DNA of 64,000 bases, taken from Flavobacterium sp. H122 (GTDB taxonomy: Bacteria; Bacteroidota; Bacteroidia; Flavobacteriales; Flavobacteriaceae). Each line of letters opens with the position of its first letter. Position 1 is the stretch's first letter. Positions 1-9,890 of this stretch are shown piece after piece. The position numbers and the translations under genes were made by a program. The notes under the pieces were generated by a model that saw only the letters and a list, made by a program, of their open reading frames with translations, ran no database searches and had not been told where the DNA came from. The stretch lies in the NCBI RefSeq assembly GCF_004959765.1, contig NZ_SJZD01000001.1:186001-250000 (forward strand), read 5' to 3'.

Positions 1-1
1 A

Positions 2-1039
2 CATTTTGTAGATCAAAACGAAAAACGCTCTATGCTGGTAAAATGTTTTTCCGGTTTGGCAATGATTAGCATTTTAATGTGTGTATTGGTTCATCCAAAA
101 ATCCATGACACTATTTCAAAATCACTTATTGTTTATGGTTTTTATGCCTTAGTATTTATTGGTGGAATCATACGCGCATTTATTATTCCTTCTGTATTCA
201 GTTTATTAGGTTTGATTGTTCCTAATGCTGAAAAATCAAATGCCGCAGCCTGGAGCAGTTCAACCTGGCAGATTGCGGCAGTTATCGGACCGGCTTTAGC
301 AGGTTTTGCTATTGGATGGATTGGTGTTTTTGGTTCTATGTGTTTGGTAAGCGTTTCAATTATAATCGGAATCATTTTTTTGCTGCAAATCAGTAAAAAA
401 CCAATACTGAATCCAAAATTGGGCGAACCTATTTTTCAAAGCTTAAAGCAGGGAATTTCTTTTGTCTTTGAAAATAAAACGATTTTGAATGCTATCTCGT
501 TAGACATGTTTGCCGTTTTATTCGGAGGTGCTGTGGCTTTACTGCCCATTTTCGCGCAGGATATTTTGAAAGTCGGCTCCCAGGGTTTTGGGATATTGCG
601 TGCAGCTCCGGCTGTTGGAGGATTAATTACGATGCTGGTTGCCACACATTTCGATTTAAACCATAGAGCCGGAAGAAAGCTATTATTAGCTGTCTTCGGA
701 TTCGGAATTTGTATCATTGTATTTGGTTTGTCTACCAACTTTTGGATATCTGTAATTGCATTGTTTATGAGTGGTGTAACCGATGGCATTTCGGTAGTAA
801 TCCGTTCCACTATTTTACAGTTGTACACCCCCGACAATATGCGTGGCAGAGTTTCCTCTGTAAATTCCATATTTGTAGGTTCTTCAAACGAATTGGGAGC
901 TTTTGAGAGCGGCTTTACATCTAAATTAATGGGTACGGTAAATGCAGTAGTCTTTGGAGGAATAATGACACTTGTTGTGGTTGGAACAACGGCTTTTGCT
1001 TCTCCAAAATTTAGAGAATTAGACATTAAAAACAACTAA
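2..1039 (+). CDS. MFS transporter (EntS/MFS_3-like), 5' end cut by window edge
   Basis: The reading frame is open from base 2, ahead of the first ATG at 32, so the gene starts outside the window. What remains holds many hydrophobic helices (for example GFYALVFIGGII, IAAVIGPALAGFAIG, FAVLFGGAVALLPIFA) and the loop DNMRGRVSSVNSIFVGSSNELG. That loop resembles the conserved cytoplasmic segment of the EntS/MFS_3 branch of the major facilitator superfamily. The family exports siderophores and other small molecules across the inner membrane by proton antiport. The substrate cannot be told from sequence. A lipoprotein gene follows after 3 bp. The MFS call is firm, the subfamily less so. Confidence 0.88.
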   Translation, partial: HFVDQNEKRSMLVKCFSGLAMISILMCVLVHPKIHDTISKSLIVYGFYALVFIGGIIRAFIIPSVFSLLGLIVPNAEKSNAAAWSSSTWQIAAVIGPALAGFAIGWIGVFGSMCLVSVSIIIGIIFLLQISKKPILNPKLGEPIFQSLKQGISFVFENKTILNAISLDMFAVLFGGAVALLPIFAQDILKVGSQGFGILRAAPAVGGLITMLVATHFDLNHRAGRKLLLAVFGFGICIIVFGLSTNFWISVIALFMSGVTDGISVVIRSTILQLYTPDNMRGRVSSVNSIFVGSSNELGAFESGFTSKLMGTVNAVVFGGIMTLVVVGTTAFASPKFRELDIKNN

Positions 1040-1042
1040 CTA

Positions 1043-1789
1043 ATGAAATACATAATTGCATTATTAATATCATTAACTTTTCTTTTTTCATGTAAAGAAG
1101 ATAAAACTTCACAAAAAAACACGAAAACAGATACGAATAATAGTAAAATTGTAACTAATAATGATCCCGAAAAATATTTTAAAAGTGATTTCAGACCAAA
1201 TGAAAAGATCTCACTAAATACAATCTATGAAAATGAAGTTGTATTTGAAAAATACAATGATGATGGAGATTATACTTTAATGAATGTTAAAAATGGATCT
1301 TTCATTTATGATTGGGAAAGAACAAAAGAAAATGATTTTTGCAGAGGTGATATATTGTCAGTAAAATGGAGAATGGACAGTATTTGGATTGCCGGAGATG
1401 GAGAAACACTTGATTTCACAGAAACTGCATTTGCTGTCAAAAAAAAGAAAGATGGGAAAGTATCTCAATTTCGCAAAAAATATAAAGAACCTCTTTCATA
1501 TCACCACAGTTATGAAGACAAAACTGAATGGTTTTTTAATGAAATATATCTGCAAGTTGAATACTATATAGCAAATTCTAAAAATTCACTGTTCAACAAT
1601 TATGAAAATATAAAAATAGAATATAGCATAGAACATAATATCAAAGATGGAAAAGAGTACTATATGATTGGAATTTATGACAATTCGAATAATCAAAACA
1701 GTATAATCCAATGGCTATATATTGAACCTGAAGAATTCACAATTTATGAATATGATTTACCAAACGACAAACTTATTAAGTTTAACTAA
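1043..1789 (+). CDS. Predicted lipoprotein of unknown function
   Basis: The 248-residue product begins [21 protein letters not shown]: a positively charged N-terminus, a hydrophobic core and the lipobox LFSC. It should be acylated at Cys17 and anchored in the envelope. A Lys/Asn/Thr-rich linker follows, then a beta-rich domain with several Trp ([27 protein letters not shown]). I recognise no family. It starts 3 bp after the MFS stop, so the two may be co-transcribed. It is very AT-rich and looks accessory. Confidence 0.75.
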   Translation: MKYIIALLISLTFLFSCKEDKTSQKNTKTDTNNSKIVTNNDPEKYFKSDFRPNEKISLNTIYENEVVFEKYNDDGDYTLMNVKNGSFIYDWERTKENDFCRGDILSVKWRMDSIWIAGDGETLDFTETAFAVKKKKDGKVSQFRKKYKEPLSYHHSYEDKTEWFFNEIYLQVEYYIANSKNSLFNNYENIKIEYSIEHNIKDGKEYYMIGIYDNSNNQNSIIQWLYIEPEEFTIYEYDLPNDKLIKFN

Positions 1790-1808
1790 TCAACTCATAT
1801 AAAAATAA

Positions 1809-1816
1809 TAACTTTG
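1809..1816 (+). promoter_or_regulatory. Candidate -7 element of the uvrA promoter
   Basis: The octamer TAACTTTG fits the Bacteroidota -7 consensus TAnnTTTG and lies 18 bp before the uvrA ATG. No clear -33 TTG is visible at the usual distance. Confidence 0.5.
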
Positions 1817-1833
1817 TATTTTGCTCAAAATTT

Positions 1834-4665
1834 ATGCAACATACTGACGAAACCATTGAAATTATAGGCGCTCGCGTCCATAATCTTAAAAATATTGATC
1901 TTTCCATTCCGCGTGAAAAACTCGTGGTTATTACCGGTTTATCAGGTTCGGGAAAATCATCATTGGCATTTGATACTATTTATGCTGAAGGACAGCGCCG
2001 TTATATTGAAACTTTTTCGGCTTATGCACGTCAGTTCCTTGGTGGATTGGAACGTCCGGACGTGGATAAAATCGACGGACTTTCACCTGTAATTGCCATT
2101 GAGCAAAAAACAACCAGTAAAAGTCCGCGGTCTACTGTTGGAACTATTACAGAGATTTACGATTTCCTTCGTTTACTTTTTGCCCGTGCTGCTGATGCTT
2201 ACAGTTACAACACAGGTGAAAAAATGGTTTCTTATTCTGACGAGCAAATCAAAGACTTGATTACTGAAAATTTCAAAGGAAAACGTATCAATATCCTTGC
2301 GCCTGTTATCCGTGCACGTAAAGGTCATTATGCCGAATTATTTCAACAAATAGCCAAACAAGGATTTTTAAAAGTTCGTGTTAATGGCCAGGTTCAGGAC
2401 ATTGTTGTTGGAATGAAGCTGGACCGTTACAAAACGCATGATATTGAAATTGTAATTGATCGATTGGTTATAGAAGATTCTGTTGATAGTGAAAAACGAC
2501 TGGCAGAAAGTATTAAAACAGCTATGTATCATGCCGAAAATGTTTTAATAATTTTAGATCAGGATTCTAATGAAATTAGGTATTTCAGCAGAAATTTAAT
2601 GTGTCCGTCAACAGGAATATCCTATCAAAATCCGGAACCTAATTTATTTTCATTTAACTCTCCAAAAGGTGCTTGTGAAAATTGCAACGGATTGGGAACA
2701 GTTAATGAAATCAACCTTCAGAAAATTATCCCTGACCCTAAACTATCCATAAAAAATGGTGGAATTGCAGCCATAGGTGAATACAAATCATCGTGGATAT
2801 TCAAACAATTGGAAACTATTGGGGAGAAATTCGGATTCAAACTAACGGATCCAATAGAGAAAATATCAGCTGAAGCGATGCATATGATTTTGAATGGGGG
2901 CAATGAAAAATTTGCTGTCAGTTCAAAAACTGCCGGAGTTACGAAGGAATATAAGATAGAATTTGAAGGAATTGCCAACTTCATTAAAACGCAACATGAT
3001 GAAACCGAATCGACTTCGATCAAACGTTGGGCAAAAGATTTTATGGATGAAGTGGATTGCCCTGAATGTAATGGCTCAAGATTAAAAAAGGAAGCTTTAT
3101 ACTTCAAAATCAATGATAAAAATATTCAGGAATTATCAAATACAGATATTTCTGATTTAAGTATTTGGTTTAACGATCTTGAAAATCATTTAACCGAAAA
3201 ACAAAAAGTAATTGCTACCGAAGTCGTAAAAGAAATCAAAGCAAGATTGCAATTTTTGGTGGATGTAGGTTTGAATTACCTGGCTTTAAGCAGAAGTTCA
3301 AAATCCCTTTCCGGTGGTGAGGCACAGCGTATTCGTTTAGCTACACAAATTGGTTCACAATTGGTTGGTGTATTATATATTCTGGATGAACCAAGTATTG
3401 GTTTACACCAGAGGGATAACGAAAAATTAATCCATTCGTTAGAGCAATTACGTGATATAGGAAACTCTGTTCTAGTGGTTGAACACGACAAAGACATGAT
3501 TGAACGTGCCGATCATGTAATTGATATCGGACCAAAAGCAGGAAAATATGGCGGTCAGATAATCAGCCAGGGGACACCTAAAGATTTACTTAAGGAAAAC
3601 ACCATTACTGCTCAGTTTATGAGTGGTAAAATGAAGATAGAAATCCCGGAAAAACGCCGTGAAGGAAACGGGAAATCAATAAAAATTTCGGGAGCAACCG
3701 GAAATAATTTAAAAAATGTTTCAGCGGAATTTCCTCTCGGAAAATTGATATGTGTTACAGGCGTTTCGGGTTCAGGAAAATCAACTCTGATTAACGAAAC
3801 CCTCTATCCTATCTTGAACCAACATTTTTTTAATGCTGTTAAAAAACCACAACCGTTTAAAAAAATTGAAGGTTTAGAACATATTGATAAAGTAATTGAT
3901 ATTGACCAAAGTCCAATTGGACGTACACCACGCTCTAATCCGGCAACATATACCGAAGTTTTTTCAGAAATCAGAAGTTTATTCACACAAACACCAGAAG
4001 CGCAAATTCGTGGCTATAAACCCGGTCGTTTTAGTTTCAATGTAGCTGGTGGTCGTTGCGAAACCTGCGAAGGAAGTGGTGTAAGAACAATCGAAATGAG
4101 TTTCTTACCTGATGTGTATGTAGAATGTGAAACTTGTCAAGGTAAGCGTTTTAACAGAGAAACTTTAGAAATCCGTTACAAAGGGAAATCTATTTCAGAT
4201 GTCTTGAATATGACCGTTGATGAAGGTGTTGAATTCTTCGAAAACATTCCTAAAATCTACCGGAAAATAAAAACCATTCAGGATGTTGGTTTAGGCTATA
4301 TCACTTTAGGACAACAAAGCACTACCCTTTCTGGTGGCGAAGCACAACGTATAAAATTAGCAACTGAGTTATCCAAAAAAGATACCGGTAACACTTTCTA
4401 CATAATGGATGAACCTACGACCGGCTTGCATTTTGAAGATATCCGTGTGTTGATGGATGTGATTAACAAGTTGGTTGATAAAGGGAATTCGGTTTTAATT
4501 ATCGAACATAATATGGATGTTATCAAGCTTGCCGATTATATCATTGATGTGGGTTATGAGGGCGGAAAAGGTGGCGGAGAAATCATTGCCAAAGGAACAC
4601 CGGAAGAAATAATTAAAAATAAAAAGAGCTATACAGCCCAATTTCTAAAAAAAGAATTATTTTAG
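1834..4665 (+). CDS. uvrA: Excinuclease ABC subunit A
   Basis: UvrA is the damage-recognising ATPase of nucleotide excision repair; it loads UvrB at distorted DNA. The 943-residue length is normal for UvrA1. The first Walker A is GLSGSGKSS near residue 35. Zinc-binding CxxC pairs include CENCNGLG and CPECNGSR. The first ABC signature [12 protein letters not shown] lies near residue 490, the second Walker [10 protein letters not shown] near 643, the C-terminal zinc finger CETCEGSG near 745, and the second signature [12 protein letters not shown] near 833. Both half-sites look intact. It has its own candidate promoter. Confidence 0.98.
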   Translation: MQHTDETIEIIGARVHNLKNIDLSIPREKLVVITGLSGSGKSSLAFDTIYAEGQRRYIETFSAYARQFLGGLERPDVDKIDGLSPVIAIEQKTTSKSPRSTVGTITEIYDFLRLLFARAADAYSYNTGEKMVSYSDEQIKDLITENFKGKRINILAPVIRARKGHYAELFQQIAKQGFLKVRVNGQVQDIVVGMKLDRYKTHDIEIVIDRLVIEDSVDSEKRLAESIKTAMYHAENVLIILDQDSNEIRYFSRNLMCPSTGISYQNPEPNLFSFNSPKGACENCNGLGTVNEINLQKIIPDPKLSIKNGGIAAIGEYKSSWIFKQLETIGEKFGFKLTDPIEKISAEAMHMILNGGNEKFAVSSKTAGVTKEYKIEFEGIANFIKTQHDETESTSIKRWAKDFMDEVDCPECNGSRLKKEALYFKINDKNIQELSNTDISDLSIWFNDLENHLTEKQKVIATEVVKEIKARLQFLVDVGLNYLALSRSSKSLSGGEAQRIRLATQIGSQLVGVLYILDEPSIGLHQRDNEKLIHSLEQLRDIGNSVLVVEHDKDMIERADHVIDIGPKAGKYGGQIISQGTPKDLLKENTITAQFMSGKMKIEIPEKRREGNGKSIKISGATGNNLKNVSAEFPLGKLICVTGVSGSGKSTLINETLYPILNQHFFNAVKKPQPFKKIEGLEHIDKVIDIDQSPIGRTPRSNPATYTEVFSEIRSLFTQTPEAQIRGYKPGRFSFNVAGGRCETCEGSGVRTIEMSFLPDVYVECETCQGKRFNRETLEIRYKGKSISDVLNMTVDEGVEFFENIPKIYRKIKTIQDVGLGYITLGQQSTTLSGGEAQRIKLATELSKKDTGNTFYIMDEPTTGLHFEDIRVLMDVINKLVDKGNSVLIIEHNMDVIKLADYIIDVGYEGGKGGGEIIAKGTPEEIIKNKKSYTAQFLKKELF

Positions 4666-4736
4666 TCGGCTGATTTTTTTAAAAACTATAATAACAAATA
4701 ATAGGGATTGCTTTGCAAGCCCATAATGATAAGACG

Positions 4737-5459
4737 ATGAAAGAAGAATTTGTAAATGAAGACGAAAGAATTCAAGATAAGTTAAAACATAGAACTTGGA
4801 ACGAAATACGTTCGAACGACTCATGGGCGATTTTCAAAATCATGTCGGAATTCGTGAACGGATATGAAACTATGGCTCGTATTGGTCCGTGTGTTTCTAT
4901 TTTTGGTTCAGCACGTACCAAACCTGAAGATAAATACTATCAATTAGCCGAAAGAGTGGCGTATAAAATCACCAAAGCCGGTTATGGCATTATTACAGGT
5001 GGTGGTCCCGGTATCATGGAAGCAGGTAACAAAGGCGCACACCGTGGCGAAGGGATTTCGGTAGGTTTAAATATCGAATTGCCATTTGAGCAACATTTTA
5101 ACCCGTATATCGACAAGGACAAAAACCTGAATTTTGACTATTTCTTTGTACGTAAAGTAATGTTTGTCAAATATTCACAGGGATTTGTGGTAATGCCGGG
5201 AGGTTTTGGAACGTTGGACGAATTATTTGAAGCGGTAACGCTTATCCAAACTAAAAAAATTGGTAAATTCCCTATTATCTTGGTAGGTTCCGAGTTTTGG
5301 AGCGGTTTGTTAGACTGGATAAAAACCGTAATGATTGACAAACAAAAAAACGCCAACCCTGAAGACATGAATTTGATAAAGGTGGTAGATACCGAAGACG
5401 AAGTAGTCGAAGCATTGGACAACTTCTACAAAAAATACAATTTGTCACCCAACTTTTAA
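4737..5459 (+). CDS. LOG family protein (TIGR00730-type phosphoribohydrolase)
   Basis: This Rossmann-fold protein carries GGGPGIMEAGNKGAH (about residues 88-102) and PGGFGTLDELFE (about 153-164), the PGGxGTxxE signature of LOG / lysine decarboxylase-like proteins. Characterised members hydrolyse nucleoside 5'-monophosphates to free base and ribose 5-phosphate, including cytokinin ribotides, and are not true lysine decarboxylases. I chose the ATG at 4737 (MKEEFVNEDERIQDK) over an in-frame TTG at 4713, because the conserved charged N-terminus starts there. The product is 240 residues and cytoplasmic. A strong terminator follows. Confidence 0.92.
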   Translation: MKEEFVNEDERIQDKLKHRTWNEIRSNDSWAIFKIMSEFVNGYETMARIGPCVSIFGSARTKPEDKYYQLAERVAYKITKAGYGIITGGGPGIMEAGNKGAHRGEGISVGLNIELPFEQHFNPYIDKDKNLNFDYFFVRKVMFVKYSQGFVVMPGGFGTLDELFEAVTLIQTKKIGKFPIILVGSEFWSGLLDWIKTVMIDKQKNANPEDMNLIKVVDTEDEVVEALDNFYKKYNLSPNF

Positions 5460-5465
5460 TAATGA

Positions 5466-5493
5466 AACCTCCAGAAAACTGGAGGTTTTTTTT
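5466..5493 (+). terminator. Intrinsic terminator after the LOG gene
   Basis: A perfect 9-bp stem, AACCTCCAG with CTGGAGGTT, and an AAAA loop are followed by eight T residues. Confidence 0.9.
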
Positions 5494-5558
5494 ATATTTG
5501 AAAAACAACAAATACTTATAAATATTTACAAACGTTTGTAGGTGGCGTATATTTATGA

Positions 5559-5566
5559 GTTGTGCG
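5559..5566 (+). other. Cassette-like 5' boundary (R' box)
   Basis: GTTGTGCG lies 26 bp before the lipoprotein start. Its exact reverse complement CGCACAAC begins the palindrome at 6214, as expected if 5560-6342 were an integron-type cassette. No complete palindrome is visible upstream of this site. Confidence 0.45.
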
Positions 5567-5591
5567 ACATATTTACCCAAAAATTACGTAA

Positions 5592-6203
5592 ATGAATAGA
5601 TTGCTAATTTTTATATTATTATCACTAATTTCATGTAGCAAAAGAGAAATAGAGATAGACAGTAGTTTTGCAAAAATTGACAAAAAATTGAAAGACAAAA
5701 CTGCTTTAATTGAAAAAATAGTTCCTGATAATAATTATAGGTTTTGGCAATACGCTAGTATTAGAGGAGGATTAACTAATGGAGACAAAATTACTATGAT
5801 GAAATTTGGTGATACTCTTTCATCGCAAAAAAATAAAATTATCAATCCAAAAAAAGGGTTTAATCTTGGAGAATTCCTAAGTTACTCTTATATCGCCTAT
5901 ATGGATGAAGATAGTATCAAATATGTTACTAATGAAAAAGATTTAAAAAAATTCATTGGTAATATTGATAATTTAGAAGAAGCCATTTTAATACTCTACA
6001 TGAATGATTTAACTTTTGACCCACAGGAGGTTAAAGCTGGCTCTTTCAAAAAAAACAAAAATGGATTTGAACTTTATATGATGAAATATTACAATTGTCC
6101 AGTCAAAAAAGAATCAATTAAAGTAGAAATAGATTTTAAAGGCAATTTTAAAACCAAATCAAACGGAGTATATTATGAATCTACAGATTGTATTATGACA
6201 TAA
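5592..6203 (+). CDS. Predicted lipoprotein, possible gene-cassette cargo
   Basis: The 203-residue product begins MNRLLIFILLSLISCSKREIE, a lipoprotein signal with Cys15 as the acylation site. The mature part is Lys/Asn-rich and mixed alpha/beta (DNNYRFWQYASIRGG, LEEAILILYMNDL, YYNCPVKKESIKVEIDFKG). I recognise no family. It is a lone gene with its own upstream gap, enclosed by the cassette-like boxes at 5559 and 6342, with the attC-like palindrome directly downstream. That arrangement suggests acquisition as a unit. Very AT-rich. Confidence 0.72.
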   Translation: MNRLLIFILLSLISCSKREIEIDSSFAKIDKKLKDKTALIEKIVPDNNYRFWQYASIRGGLTNGDKITMMKFGDTLSSQKNKIINPKKGFNLGEFLSYSYIAYMDEDSIKYVTNEKDLKKFIGNIDNLEEAILILYMNDLTFDPQEVKAGSFKKNKNGFELYMMKYYNCPVKKESIKVEIDFKGNFKTKSNGVYYESTDCIMT

Positions 6204-6213
6204 AAAATACGAT

Positions 6214-6349
6214 CGCACAACAGCGGTTTTAAGAAATTGGGGTTTTAAGGCTAAATTTAAAGGCAATTTTATATATTTGACTTCAGTCTTGAAGGAATGG
6301 TTTGGGAACAAAAATCCCCAACTTCTTAAAGCCGGCGGGACGTTGTACG
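6214..6349 (+). repeat. attC-like imperfect palindrome
   Basis: The left arm starts CGCACAAC and continues CGGTTTTAAGAAATTGGGG. The right arm, read on the other strand, is CGTACAAC then CGGCTTTAAGAAGTTGGGG. The outer 8-mers and the inner block of about 19 bp pair, separated by unequal spacers (AG against GTCCCGC). Outer R boxes, inner L boxes, unequal spacers and a long variable centre are the layout of integron attC sites. The left box matches the reverse complement of 5559-5566 perfectly and the right box (6342-6349) with one mismatch. No integrase gene lies in the window. Confidence 0.5.
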
Positions 6350-6367
6350 CAATTTTAGAAAAACTGT

Positions 6368-6937
6368 ATGTCCAAATTAAAGCTAATTAGAGAACAACAA
6401 AATTTAACTCAAGAAGAATTATCTGAAAAATCAGGAATTTCAGTTAGAACAATTCAAAGAATTGAATCGGGAATACCACCGAAAGGACACACATTGAAAG
6501 CACTTTCTAATGCACTAAAAATTTCCGAAAAAGAACTGCTAAATGAACAACCCCAAATTACATCTTCAGAAAAAGAAACATTCACAATTTCGGTAAAACA
6601 AAATGAAATAGATTTTTCAAAAATAAAACTCATAAATCTTTCTTCTATTATATTTGTTGTCTTACCACCATTAAATATTTTAGTTCCTCTTATTCTTTCT
6701 TATGCTTTAAAACAGAAAAATGACTTAACTAAAAAAATTGTTTCACTTCAACTTCTTTGGACAATTTTAGCTCCAATTATTTTTATGTTAGGGATTTTTC
6801 TAAAACTCGGGCATTCATTCACAATTGTACTTTTGATTGTGATTGTTTTATCTAATGTTTTCTTGATTCTTAGAAATCTTGCAGAGATTGATAAAAACAA
6901 AAAATTACGTTATCAATTGAATTTTAACATGATATAA
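6368..6937 (+). CDS. XRE-family regulator with membrane C-terminus
   Basis: Residues 1-60 form a Cro/C1-type helix-turn-helix (LKLIREQQNLTQEELSEKSGISVRTIQRIESG). A charged linker runs to about residue 90, and three hydrophobic segments follow (LINLSSIIFVVLPPLNILV, LLWTILAPIIFMLGIFL, FTIVLLIVIVLSNVFLIL). It is therefore probably a membrane-tethered DNA-binding protein; the tail resembles DUF4870-like small membrane domains. Such proteins usually regulate neighbouring genes, but the target is unknown. It begins 18 bp after the right box of the cassette-like palindrome. Confidence 0.85.
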   Translation: MSKLKLIREQQNLTQEELSEKSGISVRTIQRIESGIPPKGHTLKALSNALKISEKELLNEQPQITSSEKETFTISVKQNEIDFSKIKLINLSSIIFVVLPPLNILVPLILSYALKQKNDLTKKIVSLQLLWTILAPIIFMLGIFLKLGHSFTIVLLIVIVLSNVFLILRNLAEIDKNKKLRYQLNFNMI

Positions 6938-7040
6938 TCTTTTCGGGTGATTGTCGGGTTTTTGTCGGGTAGATTTTTTTGAAAAAAAAGGCGAGTTTCT
7001 AACCTTTGAAAAAAAATATTTACAGAAAAAGAAATACCTT

Positions 7041-8519
7041 ATGGCAAAAAAAAATATCATCGTCTTAATTTTCACTATCATCTTTAGTGCAAGCAGCAAA
7101 GCTCAAGTTCAAAATAATTCAAACCTCTATAAAACCATTCTTGCAAAAGACAGTTTGCTTTTTGATGTTGGTTTTAATACTTGCGACATCAAACAATTTG
7201 AAAATTTGCTGAGCGAGAACTTAAAATTTTATCATGACAAAGACGGAATTTCGGATAAAGTGAAATTTCTCATTGATTTGAAAAATGGAATTTGCAACAA
7301 TCAGGCAAATCGGCAGGTAAAAAGATTTTTAGTAAAGGAAACCACCGAAATTTTTCCACTTTATAAAAATGGCGTTTTGTATGCGGCCGTTCAAAACGGT
7401 GAACATATGTTTACTGAAAAACGAGAAACACAGGCAGGAATAGCCAAGTTTACCAACGTTTGGCAATTAGAAAATGGAGAATGGAAGTTGGCTGTTTCTT
7501 TTAGTTTTGACCATCAGGCATACCAAAATAAAACAATAGAAAAATCTTTTTTTGACAATGATACTGCCATTGAAAAATGGTTGAAAGAAAACAAAATTCC
7601 AACGTTAGGAATTGGAGTTATTGAAAATGGCAAGCTGCAGCAAGTTAAAGTTTTTGGCGAAATCACCAAAGGCGTTTCAGCTCCATACAACACTATTTTT
7701 AATGTTGCTTCGCTTACTAAACCTGTTACCGCGTTGGTGGCTTTGAAATTAATAAGTTCCGGAAAATGGAATTTAGACGAACCTATTTACAAATACTGGA
7801 CCGACCCGGATATTGCCAACGATCCAAGAAATAAAAAACTGACTACGAGACTTATTTTAAGTCATCAAACGGGTTTCCCAAATTGGCGGTTTATGAACGA
7901 TAATAAAAAACTTAACTTCCAGTTTGAGCCGGGAACAAAATATCAATATTCAGGCGAAGGAATGGAATATTTGCGAAAAACATTAGAGAAAAAATTTCAC
8001 AAATCATTAGAGCAATTAGCCAGCGAACTTATTTTCAGTCCACTAAAAATGACAGACACAAGATATATTTGGGACAAAAATGTGGACACTGCAAGGTTAG
8101 CAATTGGTTATAACAAAGACAGAAAAGCCTATGAAACTGTAAAAAATAAAATACCTAATGCAGCTGATGATTTAGTAACAACAATTGAAGACTACGGAAA
8201 TTTTTTGGTAAGTGTGATGAATAGTGACGGATTATCAAAAAAAGTCTTTGAAGAAATGACTACAAAACAAGTAGCGAGCACAAAAGGAAAACATTTTGGT
8301 TTAGGATTTGAAATTTATGATTTGGAAAATAATGAATATGCTTTATCTCACGGCGGTTCTGACAATGGTGTTCAAACCATAGTTTTTATTCTGCCAAAAA
8401 CTAAACAAGGTCTGTTGATTTTCACCAACTCTGATACTGGTGTTAGTGTTTATGAAACCTTACTAAAACACTACTTAGGCAGCAACGGACAAAAAATATT
8501 TGACATCGAAACAAAATAA
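7041..8519 (+). CDS. Secreted serine hydrolase with N-terminal NTF2-like domain
   Basis: The 492-residue product starts at the ATG at 7041; an in-frame upstream ATG at 6951 would place a non-signal stretch ahead of the leader. A Sec signal (KNIIVLIFTIIFSASSKAQ) is followed by a DUF4440/SnoaL-like domain (about residues 35-165) and a class C beta-lactamase / penicillin-binding domain. The catalytic motifs are Ser224-Leu-Thr-Lys227, Tyr303-Ser-Gly and His437-Gly-Gly. The family includes D-aminopeptidases, esterases and DD-peptidases; it need not confer beta-lactam resistance. Likely periplasmic. A second, distinct family member lies at 44182-45213. Confidence 0.9.
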   Translation: MAKKNIIVLIFTIIFSASSKAQVQNNSNLYKTILAKDSLLFDVGFNTCDIKQFENLLSENLKFYHDKDGISDKVKFLIDLKNGICNNQANRQVKRFLVKETTEIFPLYKNGVLYAAVQNGEHMFTEKRETQAGIAKFTNVWQLENGEWKLAVSFSFDHQAYQNKTIEKSFFDNDTAIEKWLKENKIPTLGIGVIENGKLQQVKVFGEITKGVSAPYNTIFNVASLTKPVTALVALKLISSGKWNLDEPIYKYWTDPDIANDPRNKKLTTRLILSHQTGFPNWRFMNDNKKLNFQFEPGTKYQYSGEGMEYLRKTLEKKFHKSLEQLASELIFSPLKMTDTRYIWDKNVDTARLAIGYNKDRKAYETVKNKIPNAADDLVTTIEDYGNFLVSVMNSDGLSKKVFEEMTTKQVASTKGKHFGLGFEIYDLENNEYALSHGGSDNGVQTIVFILPKTKQGLLIFTNSDTGVSVYETLLKHYLGSNGQKIFDIETK

Positions 8520-8643
8520 AACAGCATCAGTAACAGTAAATCAATTATACGAGTGAAACCATATGAGTAGATTACGTCTGCTTGAAGATAAAAAAATTAA
8601 AAATTCATTCTTTAATAATTCCTAGTACTTAATAATTAAAAAA

Positions 8644-9090
8644 ATGACTCCTCTAACGATATATAAAAATGATTTTTTAATTTCAACTGACAAATCAAAA
8701 TTAGATTTGGATTCAATTCACGATTTTCTATCTACGAAAGCCTATTGGTCTTTGAATATACCTAAAGAAAAAGTACATACCGCCATACAAAACTCCTTAT
8801 GTTTTGGTGTTTATCAAAATGAAAAACAAATTGGTTTTGCCAGAGTGATTACTGATTTTTCAACGATTGCTTATTTAGGGGATGTCTATATTCTAGAGGA
8901 ATACAGAGGTCAAGGTCTTTCCAAATGGTTGATAGAAACCATTATGAACTATGAAAATCTGCAGGGATTGAGAAGATGGATATTACTTACAGGTGACGCG
9001 CATGAACTGTACCGCCGGTTTGGGTGGACAGACATTGCTGATCCTGCAAAGTGGATGGAACTACACGATAAAAATGTTTATTCAAAATAA
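8644..9090 (+). CDS. GNAT family N-acetyltransferase
   Basis: This 148-residue single-domain GNAT carries the acetyl-CoA pyrophosphate-binding motif YRGQGLSKWLIETI at about residues 85-98. Before it comes the strand IGFARVITDFSTIAYLGDVYI, and after it RRWILLTGDAHELYRRFGW, which is typical of the C-terminal half. The acceptor is unknown. It is followed after 35 bp by a second, broken GNAT gene. Confidence 0.9.
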   Translation: MTPLTIYKNDFLISTDKSKLDLDSIHDFLSTKAYWSLNIPKEKVHTAIQNSLCFGVYQNEKQIGFARVITDFSTIAYLGDVYILEEYRGQGLSKWLIETIMNYENLQGLRRWILLTGDAHELYRRFGWTDIADPAKWMELHDKNVYSK

Positions 9091-9125
9091 ATTTACTATA
9101 GAAATATTTTATCATTCATTATATT

Positions 9126-9644
9126 ATGACGAATATATCCCTCAAAAAACTGACTCCGCAAGATGTTTCAGCATTACAGAAAATAGCAAAAGAGACCTTT
9201 TATGAAACTTTTGCCAGTGATAATTCAGAAGAAGATATGCATAAATACCTTGAGGGAAGTTTTGCTTCAGGAAAATTAGAAGCAGAGCTCAATAATCCTG
9301 ATTCCGAATTTTATTTTGCAGAAATAGAAAATAATGCAGTTGGTTATTTAAAAATAAACTTTGGCGTTTCATAAACTGAGATACAGAATCAAAATACCTT
9401 GGAAATTGAACGGATTTATGTTTTGAAAGGATTCCTTGGTCAAAAAGTCGGGCAGGTTTTATTTGAGAAAACTCTGGAAATTGCAAAAGCTAAAAATGCT
9501 GACTATATATGGCTTGGTGTCTGGGAAGAAAATCACAGAGCCATCAGTTTCTATAAAAAAAATGGATTTAGTGCATTTGGCAAACACCTGTTTAAACTGG
9601 GTAACGATGAACAGACCGATATTATGATGAAGCTGGAAATGTAA
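9126..9644 (+). pseudogene. GNAT acetyltransferase interrupted by one in-frame stop
   Basis: Residues MTNISLKKLTPQDVSALQK to VGYLKINFGVS end at a TAA (9372-9374). The same frame then continues TEIQNQNTLEIERIYVLKGF to the end of a complete GNAT fold (acetyl-CoA loop GFLGQKVGQVLFEKTLEIA; C-terminal NHRAISFYKKNGF). Related proteins usually read ..NFG.SQTE.. here, so TAA most simply replaces a CAA Gln codon. Without the stop the product would be 172 residues, a full single-domain GNAT. No base is gained or lost. This could be a recent nonsense mutation, a readthrough site or a sequencing error. Confidence 0.82.
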
Positions 9645-9675
9645 ATTTTTATAACATATTAATAGTATATTATAC

Positions 9676-9703
9676 AACTCTCTGATTTCTCAGAGAGTTT
9701 TTT
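9676..9703 (+). terminator. Intrinsic terminator after the broken GNAT gene
   Basis: A 10-bp stem, AACTCTCTGA with TCAGAGAGTT, and loop TTTC are followed by a T run. Confidence 0.88.
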
Positions 9704-9815
9704 ATTAACAATAAAAAACTTACAAAATCAATGATTACAAGGCTTTTTCAAACTTATGAACAATTCAAACAAAGTCGTTAAAAATTAAATTAATCATTTT
9801 TTTTATAAAAATATT

Positions 9816-9846
9816 TTGAAAGATAAATAAAAAAAACATAGTTTTG
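9816..9846 (+). promoter_or_regulatory. Promoter of the first M43 protease gene
   Basis: TTG at 9816-9818 and TAGTTTTG at 9839-9846, 20 bp apart, match the Bacteroidota -33/-7 consensus. The start codon follows at 9891, giving a short leader. Confidence 0.65.
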
Positions 9847-9890
9847 CGCCACGTTTAAAAAAACAAATTATTAACCAAACCAAACAAATT

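Noticed and set aside
436..1035. Minus-strand 199-codon frame within the MFS gene
   Set aside because: Its length arises from the opposite-strand hydrophobic coding sequence; no start signal or family features.
7641..8519. Beta-lactam resistance gene call for the serine hydrolase
   Set aside because: The SxxK/YxG/HGG motifs define the wider serine hydrolase family. Nothing specific to beta-lactamases is seen.
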